Positions 24,506 through 35,807 of a stretch of 64,000 nucleotides of DNA are shown here, piece by piece; the first letter of the stretch is position 1; the number at the start of each line of letters is the position of its first letter. The notes under the pieces were generated by a model. The model did not search any database. It was not told the DNA's origin and saw only the letters and a list, made by a program, of their open reading frames with translations. The DNA is from Chytridium lagenaria (taxonomy: Eukaryota > Chytridiomycota > Chytridiomycetes > Chytridiales > Chytridiaceae). The position numbers and the translations under genes are program-made. The stretch lies in NCBI GenBank assembly GCA_025449115.1, contig JAHLKC010000070.1:124001-188000 (forward strand), read 5' to 3'.

Positions 24506-26254
24506 ATGTCATCATTTATGAGACTGACTTATTGTCGTCACACACACGATAAGAGAGTTTTCATTCGGATGCAGCTTCTGAAACGAGTGGAGAAGCAGAG
24601 CCTCACTCACGCGGCCAAAGGGGTTCCAAGGAGGCGCACACGAAGGAAAAAGGAGGACGAAGAGGCAAACGACGATTTACCTTCATCGGGAGAAGAGTCT
24701 AATGGAGCTGTGAATGATGCCGACAGTGATGAATCGGCCGTGTCGTCCGTGGGAAAACGAAGGAGAAAGGCTGTTGTAAAGGCTTCTGTCGAGGGTATGG
24801 AGAAAGCGAGGTTGAAAAATCATCAGTAGCATCACGTCCGTGGGCGCGACGAACTAAAAATAAGATTGATATAATATTTGAGGAAGACAGCGATACTGAT
24901 ATGTCACCAGCCACCTCAGTTCCTCTAAGAAAGAGACGTCGAGACTCCGTGGGTATCGTGACAGACGATGATGACGAATATGTCGGCGCAACCGTATCGT
25001 ATCGCCGTAAGCGAGAGTTAAAGGCTGCAAAGCCTTTACACGAAACCGATGACGACCAAGGATAAGTTGACAGAAATTCCAAGCGCGTGCACCGAAGCGG
25101 CCTCGCCGAATCAAGAGAATTGAGAAAGGCAATGATGATGACGACGAGTCCAGTTCCGCGGGCTGACCCATTTCATTGGTGGAAACCTCCAAGAATCTTT
25201 TCCCTTCCTCAAGGTATGTTCACCACAAGGTCATTGCTTTATTTACTCATTTCTAGAAATCCTTGACGAGATTTTCATGCAACTCAACCATCCGGCTTAC
25301 GTCAACCGTCTAGCCTCCACTTGCAAGTTAATGAAAGCAGTGGTCGATGTCAGTGCAATTTGGAAATATCAGAATTTCTCGACATGAAGCCAAACCCGAG
25401 ATCACGCAACCTCCGAACATACAAAGGTGTCCTCATAAAACTCTGGAACAATGTCTGCGAAGTCTGTTTTCACAAGAATAAGCCGGAATGAGCTTTATGG
25501 GTGTCAAGTCTCTAAAGGGTTTGATGGGGAAAACGGTGTTGGAGGTGTTTTATAGAAGGTTGGGAGCAATATCAGAGGGGGATCCGGAACCCTCTTGTGG
25601 GAGGCATCCTGATGATGATTCGCCGTGCCTCAAGTCAGAGGCGATGTCCTTGTATACATTGACCAGTCGACATTTGGATCTTTTACCGTTTGGAGGTGAG
25701 TCTTTATTGCCTAGAGTGTCCACCTTCTTCCCCTTCCCTATTTTTTTTCGGTTATCGTCTTTTTCCCGCAGAAATTCTACAATGCTAATATTGCTCAAGC
25801 TCGACTGTGCCAGGTTTTCTGTAGGTTATCTCGTTGGGCTCTCAAAATTATGCAGGACTATGTAGAACCACAATATTTCTATTTCACCAGCTAATCGTTG
25901 ACCTTTAGTACACGGAAATGTGACAAAAGCGGAAAAGAGCAAGATTAAAAGAGAGGCAAAGCGTGAGCTACAAAGTCGTCGTCGTCAGAAAAAGTCATTG
26001 GAGCGACTAGAGCTCTTACGAGCTGCTTTACGTCGGAGAAACCTGGATGACAATCTGAGATGGTCGCCTGAATCCAAGCGGTATATTAATCGTGGTGGAA
26101 ACCTTGATGAACTGTTGATGGACTTGGAATACATAGACAAGTAAGTAGCATCACCTTTACTCTATTTTCTGAATCCATTCCTTTTTCCCTACTCTTTCTT
26201 ACTGGGGGATTGCCACATGATTACAATAGCTATGACGAAAGTTTTCAATCATGA
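24506..26254 (+). CDS. F-box protein with basic/acidic N-terminus
   Basis: The F-box, which should bind Skp1 in an SCF ubiquitin ligase, reads FSLPQEILDEIFMQLNHPAY across an intron (25215-25256) and continues with VNRLASTCKLMKAVVDVSAIW. Before it comes about 200 aa of alternating Lys/Arg and Asp/Glu clusters (RRRTRRKKEDEEAND, IIFEEDSDTD, TDDDDEYVG), suggesting a nuclear protein. After it comes CEVCFHKNKP and a helical C-terminus with KAEKSKIKREAKRELQSRRR; the final exon (26230-26254) ends in NYDESFQS. Substrate-binding repeats are not visible. Several one-base frame breaks occur (about 24795, 25065, 25155, 25385, 25490), so exon limits are rough. The start could be 24506 or 24571. Confidence 0.7.
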
Positions 26255-27162
26255 CTGGGGCGAATATATTTTGTGGGGCGAGTACTCTTCCCACAGCGAA
26301 TACGAGAGTGACTATTATTGATCCTCATGTAGAAATCCTCTTTGCGATTTTGCGGAGTATAAGTGTTCTTTGTTTGTTGTTTTTTTTTCGCAAGGTTCTT
26401 ATTTTGTTCGTGTTTTTTTTTTTTTTTGTAGAATTATTTTGTTTGTGTGTGTGCGTGTTATGTGTGTATATGTGTTGTGTTTGTGTATTATGTGTGCATT
26501 AGCGTGTGCGTATGTGCTGTTCGTATATATTGGTAGACTTATTTGCGAATTACACAAGACTATGACAATGACGAAGTTGGTGTTCAAATGTAGTTACATC
26601 TTCAACTCCACCTTGTATAATAAAAAATAATCTTCCTTTTTCATGTCTGTTTTCACCTCCATTCCTTGCAAGTCGGATGGGTATCCCGTACGCGTATCAA
26701 CGTTCCTGTTCAAAAACTTTTGCGATCATTTGAGTCTATTCTACGTTCTCTATTTTTGTTGGCGGATATGTCCAATTCCAGTGACCTTTTCTTACTTTCT
26801 TTTCTCCTTGTTTTTTTTTTTGTTTTTTTTTTTGGAACCACCGTGTTATCTACTAGTCGTGTTTTATACTTGTTTCATCATCCGATACACCTGAGAGTGG
26901 GAGGTAATTACTTGGGGTACTATAACGCGCGTTATTCTTATGAGACATATATTCAGTTTTCATGATTGCCTGAGAAAAAGGCAAATATTGAGATAGGAGA
27001 AGAAAGAAATGGGCATTGAAAACGGGGGAAACAACAAAAAAAAACGTTTGAAAAAAGCATAATACGGTAGGGGGGAGGAGGGGGTAATCAAAACACATAA
27101 AATTGAAAGACACAGCGAGGCATGTCAGCAAATACGATGAACCTGCGGGAAATGACGTGAAA
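26255..27162. other. Intergenic spacer with GT-rich tract
   Basis: Convergent 3' flanks of the F-box gene and the membrane-protein gene. A tract at 26440-26520 is almost purely T and G (imperfect TGTG repeats), and long T runs lie at 26410 and 26810. No gene supported. Confidence 0.45.
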
Positions 27163-28499
27163 TCAACGTTGTGAATGCGGTCTTGGTGGAATCTGCGGTG
27201 ATTCCGACATCCCCGACTCACGTCTCACCGTTGACCTCAACTTTGAGGGAGGTGGTGGAGGTGGAAGTCTCGGACGCACCACCGACGGGACACGTGGAGG
27301 TTCACGAGGAGCATCCGAGACTTCATCTGTGGCCAATGTGATGAGTTGGGTTGAAGTGGGTCGTGAAGGTGGTGGTGGTGGTGGTGGACGTGATGGTCTT
27401 GCGGTGGAAGATAATGTGGGTGGGGGTTGGGTGATGATGATGGTGGATGGGGTTGGTGGGGAATGTTTGGAGGGTGGGGAAGCGAGGATCTCGGTTGCGA
27501 GGTTGAGCGAGTGGATTGGCGTTTTGACGACGGCGACGGTGGATGCATATTAGTGTGGGGATGCAGACTATGAGGAGGAGGAGGATGGAACCGCCTATGA
27601 TGAGGTAGAGGTAGAGACCGGGGCGAAGATGGATTGCCAGGTTGGGGATGAGGAGTTGGATGTGGAATTGGTTGTGGATTGGTGTGGGATTGGTGGTGGA
27701 ATTGGTGGTGGAGATACCGTCTTGAACATGGCGAGAATAGAAAAGGAGCATTAGCTTTTGCGCATTTAACAGCGGATGGATGTGATAAATATAAAAAAAT
27801 ATTTAACAGAGAATGTCCAACAGTCGATGTGATAATGGAAAAAAAAAGGTTTAACAGCGGATGTTTAACAGCGGTGTGATAATGTAAAAAAAAAAAAAAG
27901 CATTTAACAGCGGATGTGATAATGTTAAAAAGGAAATAGCAGCGGATGGTTAACAGCGGTGTGATAACGTAAAAAAAAAAAGAATTTCACAGCGGATGTA
28001 TAATGTTAAAAAACTAATTTAACAGCGGTGTGATAATGTAAAACTAATACCTTTGATGTAGGCATTCTGGATCTGACTCTTGATCAACTTGACAGGCTGA
28101 AATGCAACAAAACAAGTTCCAGGAAACAATACGACCGCTCTTCCCTCATTATTCCTCAACGCCTCCTCGTCATAGCTTATACCACATCAGAAAAAAGAAA
28201 AACAACAGTTCATCCCTTACCACACAAACCCTGCACACTTTGAATTCCTTGACATGCCTCCATGGCATCAGAACTGGTGGGGAAGACGCAGCCTTGGGTT
28301 TGGGGGATGACGTCGAGGTTGGAGGATTTGTCGCATTGGAGGAGGGATGTGATGTCGATGGATGAGATGGGTGTGAAGGTGAAGCCGGGGGTGGTGGTGA
28401 GACGGGATCGATTGTTGACGATGGTTGTTGGTGAGCTGCAGGTGAATGGGGGGTTTAGATGGTGTGCTATGCTGTTTATAAAGGGATGAAGTTACCTCA
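27163..28499 (-). CDS. Putative single-pass membrane protein with proline-rich tail
   Basis: No named family recognised. The extracellular part (28490-28250) contains several Cys residues (SSIDITSLLQCDKSSNLDV, TQGCVFPTSSDAMEACQG). A short exon at 28096-28051 follows, then an exon starting at 27720 with Asn-Ser/Thr motifs and a clear membrane helix LYLYLIIGGSILLLLIVCI near 27610. The cytosolic tail is Pro/Ser-rich and ends with RPRLPPPPPPSKL, a possible SH3 ligand, and a stop at 27163. The first coding exon may be only ATGAG at 28509-28505, since no upstream ATG is in frame. Frame changes near 27520 and at the 28096 junction leave parts uncertain. Best guess: a wall-stress-type or adhesion-type sensor; this is inference. 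Confidence 0.45.
27758..28045. repeat. Intronic minisatellite, CAGCGG core
   Basis: Eight exact CAGCGG cores plus two degenerate ones in about 290 bp. A common unit on the plus strand is TTTAACAGCGG followed by TGATAATGT and an A run, 30-40 nt long. The array fills almost the whole intron (about 27721-28050) of the membrane-protein gene. On the transcribed strand each unit gives a U run and a GUUAA-like element. Confidence 0.85.
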
Positions 28500-29732
28500 T
28501 TCTTTGTTTTTATGTGCCTGATGAAGGTGAGTCAGTCAAGAACTGGACAGGACACTGGAGAGGGGAACAGAGGAGCGAGCTGGTTTTTGTTATTTTTGTC
28601 TACTTGCGTTAAATAATTTTTTCTCCGTTTCTTTTAAACTGGGTGCTTTTCTCTTTCGTTACACAACTGGAATGAGTTGCCCAGGATTGAGTGCACAAAG
28701 AAACACAAAGATAACTTTAATTTCAAGGAAAAAGGGTAAAGGGCAAACCGTCAAACTCTAAAGTGCTGAGATGCTTCGAAAGCATTTGTTTAAAGCCCAG
28801 GGGGTTGGTGTTGAGTAGGTACCTAGGCCCATGATGGATGGATGGATGGCCATGATCCCACGACGGAGCTGGCAAAAACAGGAGCATGGAAGTCAATCAG
28901 TCATCATATCTCTAGGACGATGACGATTGGGGTTGTGGCATCACTCATTTACTAGCAAAAAGTAGATAGGAGCAGCTTATCAGGGTGTATTCTTGGATTA
29001 TATACGAGTGTCGGAAGGGTTTTCCCGTCAATAAGACGAGAATAGGACATATAAGACTCATCAACGTGGACTTGAAGCCCTCACATGCTTTTCCGTCTTC
29101 TCACAGCACCTTTGTGTATCTTTACATCTCTTAGATGCCTCATATCATTGATCTTGCATCTCAAATTTGAGACCAAGGGACCTAATAGCGGTGAGGTTTC
29201 ATTCGATCTCTCATCTGCGTGCGTCATCAATCCTCTGCGCGGAAGGCGTCGAGCCATTATTTAGGATTTAGGACATGTCACATGAAACGTTCCAGGAAAA
29301 GGGGCAAGTTAATAGCGGATACTTTGTTCGGTGACACTCAAGGGTCAGTCACAGATTCGTCATCGACTCCTTTTTGCGTCGCCTCCAACTTAAACCGATT
29401 CAATTATACAAGAAGCTAATAATAAATATTTAAGGCTTCATCATTCAACAACAAGCACCCCGCTAAAAATCACATGTGGTTGCGCAACGACGAGTTTCTC
29501 CAGATGTGGCTGCTCCGTGCGTGCATCATTGCGTGCTTCTCATTATTAACAAGGTTCAAATCCAGATAACACACCAGCAACTCAAACTCTAACCTTTTCA
29601 CGTAGAAATAAGACAAATGCATATGTTTGTGGGGGGAATAAACAATCTCTTTTAATCTATTAGGGATAAAGAAGAAATGGTACAAAGGGGATTTTTGGTA
29701 TATGTCAAGCTGAGAAAAGAGAAAATGTGTGA
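28500..29732. other. Intergenic spacer
   Basis: Promoter side of the membrane-protein gene and 3' flank of the zinc-finger gene. A short GATG/GGAT run lies near 28830. No gene supported. Confidence 0.4.
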
Positions 29733-30995
29733 TCACGACCTCGCGTACCCTCCACCCACTGCAAAGAACTCTGGCACGCAACCTTCAGGCACACCCTTGA
29801 GGGCTTTACATCCCTTCTCAACAGCGGCAGACGAGATGCCGATTCTCGCAGCGTGTGCACGGAAATGTTGGACCATGTTGTAGCGACGGAGGAAGGATGC
29901 TGTGCAGTGTGCGAGAGGGCAAATGAAGCCCGGGCTTGTTGTTGTTGTTGTGGAACTGGGGGAAGCCGTGACGTCTGTGGTGGAAGGAGTGGAAGGCTTT
30001 GGACGTTTGTTGCGATGAAGGGATTCGTCGGTGCTGAGAAAAAAGAAAAGAATTAGAATTTTTGAAAATATTTTAAGGTTTGGAGATCGGTTGCACCGGA
30101 GTAGTGGGGTCAATGAGAGGGGTGATCGCTTGATCCACTCAAGCACGTTGCGATTCCAACAATGGAGGGTGTGGTGCAAATCCAAAAGATTAAAGGAGAT
30201 AAACTACATACCAGTCAGTGGACGACGGTGAAGGAGGAGGGGTGCTGAAGGTAGGGGGTCTCAAGTGAGACGACGACGTTGTAGAAGCCCCAGCCTGCTG
30301 TTGCTGTTGCTGTTGGTTGTCCCACTCGCTAACGTAAGTAGCCCCAGCGTTGTGACCAGAGTGTGAACCCGTTTTGTAATCGTGTGGGGTAATCAAGCTG
30401 AACACAGTACGGCATCGCTTCCTCTTGTTGCCAGTTGAAGGTTCGGGAGATGAAGAAGGGACCGAGAGGTTGGCAGTGACGGGAACTTCTTGCGCCAACG
30501 ACTTTGCGGAAGAATCGGGTCTTGCCTTCCTGTTGCTGGCGGAAGAGTGATTGTGAGGAACGTAGACGGGGGAGCCCGCTGAAGGCAGAGGAGAGAGAGA
30601 CGGAAGACGCATTTGCATGGGAGACGGAGAGAGGGAGGGACGTGGGGAGCTGATGGAGTCGACGGCCCTCGTGAGGAGGTTGAGAGGGTTTGAGGCTGAG
30701 AGAAGTGGGGTTGTGGGAGGGGGGTGATGTAGGCTTTGCGAGATTGGTTGTGGTGGTGGTCTGCTGCGGGAGTTACGACGATAGAGGGCTCCGGAAGACG
30801 ACGGTATTCCATGGGAGACGATGTGGTGGGTGCATCGTCATTGAGCAAGCTGTCGATGCTCATGAATTTGTTGGCAGTTGTTTTGATCATGGTGATGTTG
30901 TGGTGATGGTAGTGAGACGTCGGGGGAGCCAAGTGCATTGAATAGCAGTTTGAACGGGGGAAGGGAAAGGTTTTCTTTGTTAAGGTATTCGACAA
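29733..30995 (-). CDS. C2H2 zinc-finger protein (putative transcription factor)
   Basis: One canonical C2H2 finger is visible near 29890-29960: CPLAHC, twelve residues, then HFRAH. The protein ends about 35 aa later (stop at 29733). The N-terminal region is disordered, with MSIDSLLND, a Ser/Pro-rich stretch, a basic segment NKRKRCRTVF and a Gln run near 30300. An intron separates the N-terminal exon (to about 30210) from the C-terminal exon (from about 30035). A one-base break in a C run near 30725 shifts the frame; downstream it reads PLNLLTRAVDSISSP. The start could be 30995 or a Met about 85 bp further in. DNA targets are unknown. Confidence 0.7.
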
Positions 30996-33074
30996 AATCC
31001 GGTTCTTTTCTTTGCTTCTTTATATACCGGCGACGGCAAGGCAGTTAAATGGCAATAAATAATATAAGGAAAAGTAGGGAAATAAAACAAACAAGGTTTG
31101 AATATTTAAATAAAATAAGGTTGGGTTTTCCCCCTTTTTATTTTATTTTATTTTTTATTTATTTTACTCTCTCTTTTCTCTCTTTCTCTTTCTGAAATAG
31201 AATTTATTATGATTTAATTTATATTTATTATTCTTGTCTTTTTTATTTATTATTAAAATAAATAATAAACCTTGTGCCCAATCAATCAATTCTTTAAATT
31301 TATTTCATCAAAAATAAACTTAGTTCAGTCTCACATTATACTTCATGTCACGTGATATGAAGTGATCGTTGACAATTACTAATATTATTTATTGACTTGA
31401 ACTCTTTTTTTCTTCGATTTCATTCCTGCTTCCTATTCGCCTATCAGCCAATGAAAAGCTAAAACTCTATTCTCCGATCCCTTTTGAATTAATTAAAAAA
31501 AACTTCTAATACTATATCTGGAACACAATGAAACTCGTATCCCATCAGCATCATCATTGTTATTCTGATTTCAATATTTATTATATATTCTGGAAGACGA
31601 AACCTTAAAAAAAAAAAAGAATTTTGCTCCCCCATCATTTATTCATGTCTTTCTTTTGCTTAAAGTTTGAGTTTACTAATGAATAAAAATAAATAAATAT
31701 TTATAAATGATGGATAAGGTTCAAGCACATGATTTTCCTTTATAAATATCAAGTAAATGAAATGGGGCAACCAACAAACTAAAAAATAATAAAATAAATT
31801 TGCACTCCCTTTTGTATTACCGAAATGTGACGATGGCCAAGTGATAAAAAAAATAAGTTTGAAAAAGAAAAAGTTAAACTTTAAAATTGAATCTTAAACT
31901 TTTTTTATTTATTGAGTGAAAAGAGGCGGTGCATTTATTTATTTATTTACATTTACAAATAGGAAATAGAAATTATTTTTATATGCTCCACACCTTTCAG
32001 TAAGCTCTCCGACTGTACTACCTACTTTATTACCCTCAGTTAACTTTATTTTCTGAAAATAAAACAACCAAAACAGAACTTGCCGCACAAAACTTAAACA
32101 AAAAAAAAGCGATTCATATCGGGCTGTTTTTAGTGGTTCGGGGTGGAGCTACTTACGGAGCTTCGGCATGGTTTCCTACGATAAAGTTCCACTTTACGAT
32201 TCCAGCACTTTTTCGCCATTGGGAATGGTGGGCCGATTCAGAGGAGACTGGGAGATGGTGCTCGATGCTTTTTTTACTTTGTTGTTCAAAAAGCATTGTG
32301 ATAACTCGATAGTCATCTAAAACATCACACTCAAAACAGATATTTGAGAATGAGATGAAGGCCGTCTGTCAGTTTCGTCTTTAGAATTATTTGATGAGGT
32401 TTGAGGCGGTCGGTGCCGATGATGCCATGTTCGTCATGACGACAGTGTGGTGCCGAAACCGACTTTCAGAACGGCAAGGAAGAAGGAGAGAGCAACTTTA
32501 TCTTGTATCACGACCGCTCTCAAAGGGGGTGATCGTTAATAAATTAAGCGCAAAACCGTAATTTGTCTCGCCATCGCGTCATTTTCATTTTTTTTTTTTT
32601 TTGAATGCGGAAATTTCATTTCATTTACTGGCGATTGGGGGACGGAAAACTCGTCTTGATTTCATATGAAAACCGCCGCCATCGTCGATATGAACAGCAC
32701 CAGACGTTTCCGCTTTTCCAGCTCCCAAAGATAGTGATAACTGTACGGTGGGGTAAAGATACATTCAAAAGAAACAAGAAGCCAACAAGATCACATCAAT
32801 TAAGATGAGGTGAACTTTTATCACATCATCTTACCGCTCGCCTTGGAGTCGAAGAACATTTAAAATTAATAAATTCGCATACTTTTGCGTTTTTCTTAAT
32901 ATTGCAAGTATGTATGCTGATAAAGGACGACATGGAGAAAAAATAGCTACCAAATAGACAAAAAGGAGAGCGTCATGGGGTTCACCCGTAACAGGAAGCT
33001 AAAGACAAACTAATTTCTCTAACCAACACATAACCCAGACACCATGATCGAGAACACCCCATTCATTTTTTCCA
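30996..33074. other. AT-rich intergenic interval
   Basis: About 2 kb with no supported gene. It is strongly AT-rich from 31080 to 32100, with TTTA/ATTT short repeats (31135-31165, 31930-31950). It forms the upstream region of the zinc-finger gene, so long regulatory DNA is possible. Confidence 0.5.
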
Positions 33075-34501
33075 TCACTCCACATTCACAACAGCGCTCT
33101 CCGTCTCCATCTCCATCGTTCTCTTAGCATTCTGCTGCCCCAACTTTTGCGCAGTCGATGCCTTCCTCCCAAGCGTCGACTGAGTCCCTTGCACTCCACT
33201 ATTCTCCTGCGATCCCGTACTGCTGCTCATCCCAGCCTTCAAGAAACTAATATTCGCATTCTTCAAATTATCCGTCAGAATCACCTACCCATAGTCATCA
33301 GTATCCAACAACGCAAATCCAAAAGTTTTTTTTTTTTCTTTTCACTTACAAGCGAAAACATGACCGCCATCATGAACGGGGCTTCAGCAATGTCGGCGCC
33401 GAAAAGACTGATGACTTGGCGGTATAAATCGATGTTGGGAATGGAAGGGTTCAGGAGTACGAGGTATTGAAGAAGACGTGACACGTTGCCCATCGCAAAC
33501 GATAGAATGGACAGGTACAAGAAGAATTCACATACATTGCACACCCATCTAGTGATTGCAAGGGGTTTGGCTTTCTTAATAAAAAAAACCAACAATTGAG
33601 TGGTGAATGAATACTCACACAAATTGCTTGCATTCTCGCATCTTTGCCAATTCCCATATCATCGAGATGTACATGAACTCTGACACGAACGCGAGGATCG
33701 TGTACACCATAAACGTTATCATCACGCAAAACTGACCTGCAAGCTACAGGAGGGCCCAAATTAAAAACACATTTTGCGAGTAATCATGTCGAATGGGGCC
33801 TCACCCTATAATCTTTGTTTCCCGTTGCTCTCCCCATTTGAACAGGAACGTACCATGGTATGTTGATGATACACCAGAGTATGCACGTCCAAAGCCAAAC
33901 GTTTAATGATAAACCCCAGTACTTGTGTTTCACCTTTATATGAAACCGTTTAGCGGTCTTTGCATGCCGTTCTATTTTACCATAAGATACGCCTTCATAT
34001 GCGTCAAGAACAAATAGATCATTGGGAATGAACGGAGAATGGAGAGGATATCCCGAGCATATGCAATGTTGTTGAGTTGGTTCGCGTCAGCTGACCGCGT
34101 GTTACTGAGGAACGTGGATACCATCTGTACTCATGAATCAGTGTTTGCAAGGACGGGGAGGTGCGGCACTTACTCCTAAAAAGATACGGAGGTTGAGGAG
34201 GATGCAACCTATGAATATCATCTTGTAAGGGATGTTGGGTTTCTGACGGTATGTCCATACGACGATGAGCGAGATGGTGAACAGCACGAACGCGAAACTG
34301 GAGAGAGTGTTACTGTGTTAGTACATATACCATTTTGCAACTTGTTTTTTTTATACCCATTCCCGAATTGACCACAAAGATACCCCAGCTATTTTATATG
34401 GTGTGAAGAAAGTGTCAGGTGTCCGCGGCTGAACGATGATGTGAAATGACCGATACTGTAAATATGTTTCTTACCTCTTGAGCGGCCGTAGTTGCAGACA
34501 T
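33075..34501 (-). CDS. Seven-transmembrane protein, GPCR-like
   Basis: Eight exons, all in phase: 34501-34475, 34388-34357, 34297-34174, 34124-33981, 33933-33805, 33743-33621, 33574-33350, 33284-33075, giving 337 aa. Hydrophobic helices: FAFVLFTISLIVVWTY, MIFIGCILLNLRIFLG, ILSILRSFPMIYLFL, LSLNVWLWTCILWCIINI, FCVMITFMVYTILAFV, CEFFLYLSILSFAMG and a last one around EAPFMMAVMFSL. The C-terminal tail of about 55 aa is Ser/Thr/Gln-rich. I do not recognise the family; 7TM topology and a short charged tail suggest a fungal GPCR, but a transporter-like 7TM protein is not excluded. Start MSATTAAQE is the only ATG in the short first exon. Confidence 0.8.
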
Positions 34502-35807
34502 GGGGTAGACAAGGTTTAAGGAAAGTCAAGTAAATTAAGGGAAGTTGAGATGTTGGCGATGGAAGCGCTAGTACGTCTTTTTAGTGGAAGCAGAGGACCA
34601 GGTCAGGAACATATGTAAATGCGAATCCCTCCAGAAAATCTTGAACAAGAATGGTGTTTTGGGAATAGGGGACCATGAATGCGTTTTTTTTTCCCCCTTC
34701 TTGTCAACGTATGGTTGGGGGGTGATCATTTGGGAAATCTCAATTGGACGCGTCCCATGGAATATCCTCTATGATACCTTGGAAAAGAGATTTACGCCGA
34801 CTGAAGTATAAGACTTTTTCTTCGTGTTAGTAATTGCGCTGTTCGGGGAATGTTTTTAAGGGGTGCCGGGTCGAATCCATTTGCTTCTTCCAATGCTGAT
34901 GTCTATTGGATTTCTTATGTTGGGTTGGTATTTTAGTTGGTTTGCTTTATGATGTGATGGTGATCTTGTGGAGGCGTGGTGGATGAGACACATTGGTGGG
35001 GATGATGCTTGGACTGGGCGAAGGCGCCTCTGTGGATGGACCTATAACTGTCAGCTAGTTTTTTCTCAAAGATTGAGGGATTTGTCCTAGTGTCAAGGGG
35101 ATGTGATAGGTGATGACCGAATACCGTCGTCACGTTGACGATGCAAGGTGTTCACGGACGTTATCTCATGTAGGCCATGATATAATGAATTTACATTCGC
35201 ATTTGAATGCTATATATATTATAGTGAATAGCGATGATTATGTGTCGTTAAGTATAGACAAATTGGTAGTGGACTGGAGAAGATTATTTTCTGGAACTGG
35301 AATAGATGACTCTCAAATGAAAAGGGGATTTTAACATATTCGAAACTTCTGAAGGAGTAGGAGCAATCTGCATCAGCTGCAGAATGGAGGCAGGGGAAGA
35401 CACCGAGTCCAAATCCATGACTGCATAAGTTCAACGAACGATTCTTTTTTGTTTTATCAAGATCTTTTTATTACGGGAGGTGGTTTTGTCGCGGTTGTTG
35501 AACGCGTTTTTTGCTGGCCGCGCGCGAGGACGCTGATGACGTGGTGGATTACGGTGAATGACGTAGTGCACGCGAGCACACTTGCCCAATCCCATTTTAA
35601 TTGAACACAAAAAGGTCAAATTTTGGTGTAATAGAAAGACGACGACGACGACGTCACATCTTTTTTCTTGAAGCTGCTCCATCGACACCCTCCCTCCCTT
35701 CAGGGCTCTTATATCTGCATTATATTCCTCCTAGACCTAATACACGACTACCTCATACCTCTTTATTGATCAAGCAGTCCTACACAGCGAGGAGCATCAA
35801 GCACACC
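34502..35807. other. Intergenic spacer
   Basis: Divergent upstream regions of the 7TM gene (minus) and the hydrolase gene (plus). A weak kinase-like stretch near 34700 is discussed under findings. A GAC repeat lies near 35640. No supported gene. Confidence 0.4.

Noticed and set aside
27237..27751. His/Pro-rich open frames
   Set aside because: They are alternative frames of the proline-rich tail and GGT/GTG repeats; a third frame gives the more natural protein.
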